10,977 bases of DNA from Chloroflexia bacterium (GTDB lineage Bacteria > Chloroflexota > Chloroflexia > QHBQ01 > JADMIH01): contig JAICKM010000165.1 of the NCBI GenBank assembly GCA_025927935.1, positions 1-10,977 on the forward strand. The letters are read 5' to 3'. Each line of letters opens with the position of its first letter. Positions within the stretch are counted from its first letter, which is position 1. The position numbers were made by a program, and so were the translations under genes. The notes beneath the pieces are model-generated. The model searched no databases. It saw only the letters and a list, made by a program, of their open reading frames with translations, and was not told where the DNA came from. Positions 1 to 4,687 of this stretch are shown here, piece by piece.

Positions 1-411
1 ATCGCCTACAGCCACTGCATCGCCCACGGCATCGAGATGTCGACCGCCATGCAAAACCAGAAGGCGGCCGTCGAGTCCGGCCAGGTGCTGCTCTATCGCT
101 ACAACCCCGATCTGGCGGCCCGCGGGCAGAATCCGCTGGTGCTCGACTCGCGCCCACCAAAGATCCCGGTCGAGCAGTATCTGTACATGGAAAACCGCTT
201 CAAGATGCTGACCAAGAGCAACCCCGCCGAAGCACGGCGCCTGCTGGTCGAAGCCCAGCACGACGTGGATCGCCGCTGGAGCTACTACGAGTATCTGGCG
301 GCCCGCCCCGGCGTGCCGGTGCTGGATGGCGAAGTTGCCGAACCGGCCGCCGCGCCGCCGAGCAGCAACGGCCACATCCCGGCAGGCGTGCTGGCGATTA
401 GCGGGAAATAG
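1..411 (+). CDS. nifJ: Pyruvate:ferredoxin (flavodoxin) oxidoreductase, C-terminal end (partial)
   Basis: The gene enters from the left edge already in frame, and only its last 136 residues are present. The opening residues IAYSHCIAHGIEM, followed by a Q-K-A-AVESG stretch, LYRYNPDL and NPLVLDSRPPKIPVEQY, are typical of the end of the long single-chain NifJ/POR enzymes. Those enzymes oxidise pyruvate with CoA to acetyl-CoA and CO2 and pass electrons to ferredoxin or flavodoxin in the cytoplasm. The thiamine-diphosphate and Fe-S domains lie mostly outside the window, so catalytic residues cannot be checked. The Pro/Ala-rich last 35 residues are a variable tail. The next gene begins 65 bp downstream on the same strand and is probably co-transcribed. 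The family call is firm; the electron acceptor is not known. Confidence 0.93.
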   Translation: MAYSHCIAHGIEMSTAMQNQKAAVESGQVLLYRYNPDLAARGQNPLVLDSRPPKIPVEQYLYMENRFKMLTKSNPAEARRLLVEAQHDVDRRWSYYEYLAARPGVPVLDGEVAEPAAAPPSSNGHIPAGVLAISGK

Positions 412-476
412 CGCGGTAGAGCAGACGCGGCGGCGCACCGGCGCGCCGCCGCGTGGCAGAAAGGAACGGCCTCTGG

Positions 477-1496
477 ATGAACCTGATGACAACCTATCTG
501 GGGATGACCCTGCGCACCCCGTTGGTGCCCTCGGCGTCGCCCTTGTCGGAAGAGATCGACAACATCAAGCAGATGGAGGATGCCGGCGCGGGGGCGGTCG
601 TGCTCTACTCGCTGTTTGAGGAGCAGTTGGTGCGCGAACGCCGCGAACTGAACCATCATCTCACCTACAGCTTCGCCGAGGCGCAAACCTTCTTCCCCGA
701 GCCGAGCGAATTCCACCTGGGCCCCGACGAATATCTGGAGCATATCCGCAAGGCAAAGGAAGCGGTCGATATCCCGATCATCGCCAGCTTGAACGGCGCA
801 TCAGTTGGCGGCTGGACCTCGTATGCCCGCAACATCGAGCAGGCCGGCGCCGATGCCGTCGAACTGAACATCTATTACATTCCCACCGACCCATTTCTGA
901 CCGGGGCGCAGGTCGAGGAAACCTATCTCGACATCGTGCGCGCCGTGAAAGCGGCGGTCACCATCCCGGTCGCGGTGAAGCTGAGTCCCTACTTCAGCAA
1001 CATGGCCCAGATGGCCCGCCACCTGGACCAGGCCGGGGCCAACGCCCTCGTCTTGTTCAACCGCTTCTACCAGCCGGATATCGACCTGGAAGCTCTGGAG
1101 GTGACGCCCAACGTGCGCCTGAGCACCCCGCAGGCGCTCCGCCTGCCATTGCGCTGGATCGGCATTCTCTACGGCAAAATCGGCGCCGACCTGGCGGCGA
1201 CCAGCGGTATCCACGAGGCGCCCGACGTGTTGAAGATGCTCATGGCCGGTGCCAGCGTCACTATGATGGCCTCGACCCTGCTGCGCAACGGCATCGACCA
1301 CATCCGGGGCATCGAACAGGATATGCGTAACTGGATGATCGAGCACGAATACGAATCGGTCCACCAGATGCAGGGCAGCATGAGCCAGCAGAACTCCGCC
1401 GATCCGTCGGCCTTCGAGCGCGCCCAGTATATCCGCGCCCTGCGCAGCTACCACCCGTCGCCTGCCGCCGCGAAGCGACCAGGGCCGCGCTGGTAG
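477..1496 (+). CDS. Dihydroorotate dehydrogenase-like flavoprotein
   Basis: A 339-residue single-domain TIM-barrel protein of the class 1 dihydroorotate dehydrogenase superfamily. Visible marks are the start [20 protein letters not shown], the strand-loop VKLSPYF (about residues 167-173) and [19 protein letters not shown] (from about residue 241), where the family binds the FMN phosphate. ATG at 477 is chosen because AAAGGAA lies about 11 nt upstream and because related proteins begin M-N-L-x-T-x-Y-L-G. An in-frame GTG at 453 would overlap that ribosome site. The gene follows nifJ closely. This DHOD-like subgroup often sits beside nifJ in cyanobacteria and Chloroflexota, which suggests a redox role rather than the pyrimidine step. 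The true substrate is unknown, and I would not name it pyrD. The extreme C-terminus is Pro/Arg-rich and looks disordered. Confidence 0.88.
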   Translation: MNLMTTYLGMTLRTPLVPSASPLSEEIDNIKQMEDAGAGAVVLYSLFEEQLVRERRELNHHLTYSFAEAQTFFPEPSEFHLGPDEYLEHIRKAKEAVDIPIIASLNGASVGGWTSYARNIEQAGADAVELNIYYIPTDPFLTGAQVEETYLDIVRAVKAAVTIPVAVKLSPYFSNMAQMARHLDQAGANALVLFNRFYQPDIDLEALEVTPNVRLSTPQALRLPLRWIGILYGKIGADLAATSGIHEAPDVLKMLMAGASVTMMASTLLRNGIDHIRGIEQDMRNWMIEHEYESVHQMQGSMSQQNSADPSAFERAQYIRALRSYHPSPAAAKRPGPRW

Positions 1497-1521
1497 GCGT
1501 ATCGGGCGAACGGATTGCCGT

Positions 1522-1563
1522 AATCGGTCCTGTGGGCGGCACGACTCGGCCCCAGGACCGATT
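1522..1563 (+). terminator. Long hairpin closing the nifJ operon, touching the next promoter
   Basis: AATCGGTCCTG (1522-1532) and CAGGACCGATT (1553-1563) are perfect 11-bp inverted repeats. GGGC/GCCC (1534-1537 with 1549-1552) extends the stem after a one-base bulge. No T-run follows, so it is not a textbook intrinsic terminator. Its 3' arm ends inside the -35 box of the following promoter. It could end the upstream transcript, act as an operator, or both. Confidence 0.5.
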
Positions 1564-1591
1564 GACTCGGATGGGGGCGCGCGTCTATAAT
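1562..1591 (+). promoter_or_regulatory. Sigma-70-type promoter for the first Y RNA
   Basis: TTGACT (1562-1567) and TATAAT (1586-1591) are separated by 18 bp, giving 11 of 12 matches to the housekeeping consensus. The expected start, about 7 nt downstream, falls at G1598, which is exactly the first paired base of the Y RNA outer helix. This is the strongest promoter visible in the window, as expected for an abundant small RNA. Confidence 0.85.
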
Positions 1592-1597
1592 GAAGAT

Positions 1598-1660
1598 GGT
1601 CGGGCCGAACGTCGAGGGTTATCTGGAAAAAATACCCCTCGGCGATACACTTGTCCGGCC
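1598..1660 (+). ncRNA. Y RNA (Ro60/Rsr-binding), compact hairpin form
   Basis: The 63 nt fold as two stacked helices. The outer helix is 8 bp: GGTCGGGC (1598-1605) with GTCCGGCC (1653-1660), with two G-U pairs. An internal loop follows, CGAAC on the 5' side and GATACACTT on the 3' side. The inner helix is also 8 bp, 1611-1618 with 1636-1643. The apical loop begins TTATCTGG. The 5' arm GGTCGGGCCGAAC...GAGGGTTATC aligns base for base with the vertebrate Y RNA start GGCUGGUCCGAAGG...GGGUUAUC, and the 3' arm CACTTG matches their CACUUGACU. The helix-loop-helix with CCGA is the part Ro60 recognises. The rsr gene lies 540 bp downstream. Unlike the second Y RNA, the apical loop is too short for a tRNA-like module. 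The mature 3' end is unknown, because the transcript seems to run on to 1886. Confidence 0.82.
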
Positions 1661-1886
1661 GTATATTTGCTTCGCTGGAAGGGAATCCGCGCCATGCGCC
1701 GGTCTTCATCGCCAATCCAATACAAAAGCGGTAACGCGCGCATAGCCTCACTGCCGATACCCGGCGGGCGGATTCTGTCCGCCACCGGGAGTACGCGCGG
1801 ATCGGCGCGACGCACGTAGCACGCCACGGCTGCTTGTCCACCACGACAGGTCACGGGTGCGAGGCTACCGGCTCGCACCCGTTTTT
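1661..1886 (+). ncRNA. Structured RNA tail downstream of the first Y hairpin, family not recognised
   Basis: There is no convincing reading frame between the first Y hairpin and the terminator, but the sequence is rich in secondary structure. A nested stem spans 1752-1807: GCCGAT (1753-1758) with ATCGGC (1801-1806), then CCCGG (1760-1764) with CCGGG (1785-1789), then GGCGGA (1767-1772) with TCCGCC (1778-1783). A small CTTC/GAAG hairpin sits near 1671-1682. I see no signatures of 6S RNA, SRP RNA, RNase P RNA or tmRNA. It may be a long 3' extension of the Y RNA, a second RNA released by processing, or a tail trimmed away by exonucleases. Confidence 0.5.
1853..1886 (+). terminator. Intrinsic terminator of the first Y RNA transcript
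   Basis: ACGGGTGCGAG (1853-1863) pairs perfectly with CTCGCACCCGT (1872-1882) over 11 bp with an 8-nt loop, and the stem runs directly into TTTTT (1882-1886). It would give a transcript of about 290 nt from the 1598 start and separates it from the tRNA-shaped gene 40 bp further on. Confidence 0.85.
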
Positions 1887-1926
1887 ATGCGCCTACCGGC
1901 AATCGGCATCACCAATCGAATACTCT

Positions 1927-2051
1927 GGAGACGTAGCTCAGCGGTAGAGCGGCTAAACTGCCATCACCAATATTTGCCCCCAGGGGCCGGCGGCGGATGG
2001 TTACCACTTCTAATGGGCAGGTCGCGGGTTCGAGTCCCGCCGTCTCCTCCA
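1927..2051 (+). tRNA. tRNA-Arg(UCU)-shaped gene interrupted by a 50-nt insertion
   Basis: All four arms are perfect once 1954-2003 is removed. Acceptor: GGAGACG (1927-1933) with CGTCTCC (2041-2047). D stem: GCTC/GAGC with loop AGCGGTA. Anticodon stem: GC (1952-1953) plus CCA (2004-2006) with TGGGC (2014-2018). Anticodon loop: CTTCTAA (2007-2013), anticodon TCT at 2009-2011. Variable loop: AGGTC. T arm: GCGGG-TTCGAGT-CCCGC. CCA is encoded at 2049-2051. The joined product is a normal 75-nt tRNA. Two points do not suit tRNA-Arg: position 20 is T and the discriminator is T2048, whereas E. coli tRNA-Arg uses A20 and A/G73. No good promoter is visible in the 40 bp after the preceding terminator. 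It could be a tRNA with an intron-like insertion, a dead tRNA, or a tRNA mimic belonging to the Y RNA/Rsr locus. Confidence 0.68.
1954..2003 (+). other. 50-nt self-folding insertion in the anticodon stem of the tRNA-shaped gene
   Basis: The segment lies between tRNA positions 28 and 29, and its limits are fixed because only this removal restores five anticodon-stem pairs. It folds on itself: CCATC (1961-1965) with GATGG (1996-2000), CC/GG inside that, and a GCCC-CCAG-GGGC hairpin at 1976-1987. It is far too short for a group I or II intron, and I found no clear bulge-helix-bulge motif. It shares CATCACCAAT with the leader (1907-1916) and CAATATTTG with the 3' arm of the second Y RNA (2129-2137). 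Confidence 0.6.
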
Positions 2052-2144
2052 TGGCGGTCCGGCGTTCTGGGTTATCTGGCAAAGCAGGTTCAACTCCCGC
2101 AACGGGCGCAAGCTCGTAGTGCCCAGGGCAATATTTGACCGCCA
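2052..2144 (+). ncRNA. Y RNA with tRNA-like (T-arm) module, YrlA-like
   Basis: The ends form an 8-bp outer helix, TGGCGGTC (2052-2059) with GACCGCCA (2137-2144). An internal loop follows, CGGC on the 5' side and AATATTT on the 3' side. The inner helix is 8 bp, 2064-2071 with 2122-2129, including two U-G pairs. The 5' arm GGCGGTCCGG...TGGGTTATC and the 3' arm ATTTGACC match vertebrate Y4 (GGCUGGUCCGA...UGGGUUAUC and AUUUGACU). The distal part holds a T-arm-like hairpin, 2084-2100, with loop TTCAACT. It also holds a CGGGC-GCAA-GCTCG stem (2103-2116) with a GNRA tetraloop. Bacterial Y RNAs of the YrlA type are known to carry such tRNA mimicry. It starts directly after the CCA of the preceding tRNA-shaped gene and ends 52 bp before rsr, the usual place for a bacterial Y RNA. 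A weak GGCCC/GGGCC hairpin at 2160-2175 lies between it and the rsr ribosome site. Confidence 0.88.
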
Positions 2145-2196
2145 GCCGTTATCATTCCTGGCCCATTCGCGGGCCGGCCTGGAAAGGAGCGCGCCG

Positions 2197-3843
2197 ATGA
2201 AGAACTTTGTCGAGTTTATCCGCAACCGCACGAACACGCCGCAGAGCGAGCCGATCCCCGGCGCGGCCCAGGTGCCCAACAGCGCGGGCGGCTACGCCTG
2301 GCCGGTGGACGACTGGACGCGGCTGGACCGATTCATCGTACTCGGCAGCGAACAAGGCACATACTACATCCAGGAGCGCGCGCTGACCCAGGAGAACGCC
2401 CAGGCCGTGATCCGCTGCATCGACGCCGACGGGCTGCGCACGGTGGCGCGCATCGTGGAGATCTCGCAGGCCGGGCGCGCGCCGAAGAACGATCCGGCCA
2501 TCTTCGCCCTGGCGCTCTGCGCCACGCTGGGCGACGACGCGACCAAGGCAGCGGCTTTCGCGGCTCTGCCCCAGGTCTGCCGCATCGGCACGCACCTGTT
2601 CCACTTCACCGCGTATGTGGACGGGATGCGCGGCTGGGGGCGCGGGCTGCGGCAGGCGGTCGCCGCGTGGTATGCCCAGCCCGCCGCGCGCCTGGCCTAC
2701 CAGGCGGTCAAGTACCAGCAGCGCGACGGCTGGAGCCACCGCGACCTGCTGCGCCTGGCCCACCCCAAGCCGGCGGATGAGCAGCACAGCATCATCTATC
2801 AAGGGATGGTCAAGGGCTGGGAGGGTGTGGGCGACGCGCCGCACCCGGACGCGGATGTGCGCATCATCTGGGCGTTCGAGCGCGCCAAGCGCGCGACGAG
2901 CGCCGCGGAGATCGTGCGCCTCATCAACGACTACGATCTGCCGCGCGAGGCCATCCCGACGGCCTGGCTCGACAACGCCGAGGTCTGGGCGGCGCTGCTG
3001 GCCCGTATGCCGATGGAGGCCATGGTGCGCAACCTGGCGACCCTGACGCGTGTGGGCGTGGTGACGCCGGGCAGCGCGGGCACACGCCATGTTGTCGCGC
3101 AACTGGCGAACGCCGAGCGCGTGCGCGCCGCGCGCCTGCACCCGATTAAGGTGCTGGCCGCCCTGCGCACCTACGCGAGCGGCAAGGGCGTGCGCGGCCA
3201 GAACACCTGGCACCCGGTCGCAAAGGTGAATGACGCGCTGGACGGCGCGTTCTACCTGGCCTTCGGCAATATCGTGCCCAGCGGGCGGCGCTGGCTGCTG
3301 GCGCTCGACGTGTCGGGGTCCATGCAGGCCGGCACCGTCGCCGGGGTGCCCGGCCTGACGCCCCATGTGGGTAGCGCGGCCATGTCGCTGATCACGGCGG
3401 CCACCGAGCCGGCGCACACCATCATCGCCTTCTCGGCGGCGAAGGGCGGCTACGGCGGCCAGTGGGGCGGCGGTGAGTCGGGCATCACGCCCGTCGATAT
3501 CACGCCCGGCCGGCGCCTGGACGACGTGATGCGGACGATGGAGGCCATCCCGATGGGTGGCACTGACTGCGCCCTGCCTATGATCTGGGCCGCGCGCCAC
3601 AAGGTAGCAGCGGATGTGTTCGTGGTCTACACTGACTCGGAGACCTGGGCGGGCGCGATCCACCCGGCCCAGGCGCTGCGCCGCTACCGCGAGCAGATGG
3701 GCATCGCGGCCAAGCTGATTGTCGTGGGAATGACATCGAATGGATTCTCTATCGCCGATCCAGAAGATGCTGGGATGCTGGATGTGGTCGGCTTCGACAC
3801 GGCGGTGCCACAGGTTATGGCCGACTTCGCCGTCGCGGACTAG
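2197..3843 (+). CDS. rsr: Rsr, bacterial Ro60 orthologue (TROVE plus vWA domain, Y RNA-binding)
   Basis: The protein has 548 residues, close to human Ro60 (538) and Deinococcus Rsr (531). Residues from about 15 to 350 form the helical-repeat TROVE ring, recognisable from YAWPVDDWTRLDRFIVLGSE, TYYIQERALT, GRAPKNDPAIFALALCA and GWSHRDLLRLAHPKP. A von Willebrand A domain follows, with a complete metal site: D371-V-S373-G-S375, T456 and D480. In known systems the ring holds single-stranded ends of misfolded RNA while its outer surface binds Y RNA. In Deinococcus the Y RNA tethers Rsr to PNPase and the complex aids rRNA maturation and UV survival. ATG 2197 is preferred because AAAGGAG (2183-2189) sits 7 nt upstream and the product then starts at the conserved N-terminus. 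An upstream GTG at 2119 would lie inside the Y RNA. Two Y RNAs precede it. No rtcB/rtcA is seen nearby. Confidence 0.96.
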   Translation: MKNFVEFIRNRTNTPQSEPIPGAAQVPNSAGGYAWPVDDWTRLDRFIVLGSEQGTYYIQERALTQENAQAVIRCIDADGLRTVARIVEISQAGRAPKNDPAIFALALCATLGDDATKAAAFAALPQVCRIGTHLFHFTAYVDGMRGWGRGLRQAVAAWYAQPAARLAYQAVKYQQRDGWSHRDLLRLAHPKPADEQHSIIYQGMVKGWEGVGDAPHPDADVRIIWAFERAKRATSAAEIVRLINDYDLPREAIPTAWLDNAEVWAALLARMPMEAMVRNLATLTRVGVVTPGSAGTRHVVAQLANAERVRAARLHPIKVLAALRTYASGKGVRGQNTWHPVAKVNDALDGAFYLAFGNIVPSGRRWLLALDVSGSMQAGTVAGVPGLTPHVGSAAMSLITAATEPAHTIIAFSAAKGGYGGQWGGGESGITPVDITPGRRLDDVMRTMEAIPMGGTDCALPMIWAARHKVAADVFVVYTDSETWAGAIHPAQALRRYREQMGIAAKLIVVGMTSNGFSIADPEDAGMLDVVGFDTAVPQVMADFAVAD

Positions 3844-3867
3844 CCGCCGTTAGTTCGCGTCTCAACC

Positions 3868-3901
3868 AGGGGAGATACGTCCCGACGGATGTATCTCCCC
3901 T
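3868..3901 (+). terminator. Hairpin terminator after rsr
   Basis: A near-perfect 15-bp stem starts with AGGGGAGATAC (3868-3878) paired to GTATCTCCCCT (3891-3901), with inner G-U, T-A and two C-G pairs and a CGAC loop. It lies 25 bp after the rsr stop. Only a short TTT follows after six bases, so it may be a factor-dependent or weak terminator. A second perfect hairpin, TGCCATCC-GGC-GGATGGCA, follows at 3928-3946. Confidence 0.65.
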
Positions 3902-3955
3902 GCGCGCTTTCCACGGTAGGAGCGCCATGCCATCCGGCGGATGGCACGAATATTG

Positions 3956-4050
3956 ATTGGACAATAGGACCAATGCCAATTAGCTGCATAGGGTTAAGTT
4001 GACTGGCGGCACCATCCTGAGTCGCCGAACTCAATTTTGGACAATGGGAC
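3956..4050 (+). promoter_or_regulatory. Repeated TTGGACAAT(A/G)GGAC sites upstream of osmC
   Basis: TTGGACAATAGGAC (3957-3970) recurs as TTGGACAATGGGAC (4037-4050), 13 of 14 bases identical and 80 bp apart. The first copy is also inside a dyad, ATTGG (3956-3960) with CCAAT (3970-3974). The second copy ends one base before the ribosome site of osmC. The arrangement fits two binding sites for one regulator flanking the osmC promoter. I could not identify confident -10/-35 boxes. The regulator is unknown. Confidence 0.5.
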
Positions 4051-4061
4051 AGGAGGATTAC

Positions 4062-4505
4062 ATGGCTGACCGAACAGCGCAAGCAACGTGGAAAGGGACT
4101 TTGACGGAGGGCAGCGGCACGATCAATTCGGTGGGCAGCGGCGCGATTAGCGACCTCGGCGTCACCTGGAAGGCGCGCACCCAAAGCTCGGACGGCATGA
4201 CCAGCCCGGAGGAACTGATCGCGGCGGCCCACGCGGCCTGCTACGCGATGGCTTTCTCGAACGTGCTGGCGAAGGCGGGCCACCCGGCGGACCAACTCAA
4301 TGTGACCGCCGTTTGCTCGTTTGAACCCAAGCCCGAAGGCGGCTGGAAAATCAGCAAGATGCGCCTCGACGTGGAGGGCCGCGTGCCCGGCGTGGATAAC
4401 GCCGAGTTCCAGCGCCTGGCCGAAGAGGGCGAAGCCGGGTGCCCGGTGTCGGCGGCGCTCCGCAATAACGTCGATATCCAACTGAACGCGCATCTGGCCG
4501 CATAG
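4062..4505 (+). CDS. osmC: OsmC family peroxiredoxin
   Basis: A 147-residue protein of the usual OsmC length. It shows the subgroup signatures GTLTEGSGTI, TSPEELIAAAHAACYAMAFS and EAGCPVSAAL. The two redox cysteines are C60 and C127, close to C59 and C125 of E. coli OsmC, and R39 in the WKART stretch fits the arginine that activates the peroxidatic cysteine. OsmC dimers reduce organic hydroperoxides in the cytoplasm, with the two cysteines forming a disulfide in each cycle. The wording EGSGTI and EELIAAAHAAC favours OsmC over the related Ohr. ATG 4062 has a perfect AGGAGG (4051-4056) 5 nt upstream. A TTG far upstream at 3999 is not needed. The gene has its own hairpins on both sides and is probably monocistronic, induced through the repeated sites upstream. 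Confidence 0.94.
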   Translation: MADRTAQATWKGTLTEGSGTINSVGSGAISDLGVTWKARTQSSDGMTSPEELIAAAHAACYAMAFSNVLAKAGHPADQLNVTAVCSFEPKPEGGWKISKMRLDVEGRVPGVDNAEFQRLAEEGEAGCPVSAALRNNVDIQLNAHLAA

Positions 4506-4533
4506 CCTGCAACCGCCGGATTAGTCTGACGGA

Positions 4534-4568
4534 GAGCGTACACCGCTGGGTGTACGCTCCTTTGTTTT
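4534..4568 (+). terminator. Intrinsic terminator of osmC
   Basis: GAGCGTACACC (4534-4544) pairs perfectly with GGTGTACGCTC (4549-4559) over 11 bp around a GCTG loop and is followed by TTTGTTTT. It lies 28 bp after the osmC stop and ends before the promoter of the next gene. Confidence 0.9.
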
Positions 4569-4623
4569 CTCTGCGACTTTCGCCGCAATTTCCCTACTCC
4601 TACTTCTCAAGCCGCCCCACATC

Positions 4624-4632
4624 TGCTATACT
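4624..4632 (+). promoter_or_regulatory. Extended -10 promoter of the ycaQ-type gene
   Basis: TGC-TATACT gives a TGn extended -10 followed by a near-consensus -10 hexamer (4627-4632). The -35 region (about 4604-4609, TTCTCA) is poor, as is common when an extended -10 is present. Transcription would start near 4639, leaving a leader of about 50 nt before the TTG start at 4688. Confidence 0.6.
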
Positions 4633-4687
4633 GAATGCCTGGATAGAACATTTGTACGGCTTCATTCCCCTGGTAGGAGGTAGTAAT

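Noticed and set aside
1532..1819. A 95-residue reading frame across the first Y RNA
   Set aside because: It starts at a GTG in the hairpin without a ribosome site, overlaps the promoter, and its Arg-rich composition is what random G+C-rich sequence gives. The RNA structure explains the region better.
1598..1886. 6S RNA, SRP RNA, RNase P RNA, tmRNA or cobalamin riboswitch
   Set aside because: None of their conserved motifs is present. GGAAGGGAATCCG near 1677 resembles one riboswitch segment, but the B12 box and the rest are missing. The Y RNA match explains the 5' part.
1954..2003. Archaeal-type bulge-helix-bulge or group I intron
   Set aside because: At 50 nt it is far too short for group I, and no 4-bp helix with two 3-nt bulges could be drawn across the junctions. 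Left as an unexplained insertion.
2084..2100. Degenerate tRNA remnant or phage attachment site, from the T-loop-like TTCAACT
   Set aside because: It lies exactly in the distal part of a Y RNA, where bacterial Y RNAs carry a tRNA-like module, and no integrase is nearby.
2119..2196. Upstream GTG start for rsr
   Set aside because: It would put the start inside the second Y RNA and add 26 residues with no family match. ATG 2197 has AAAGGAG at the right distance.
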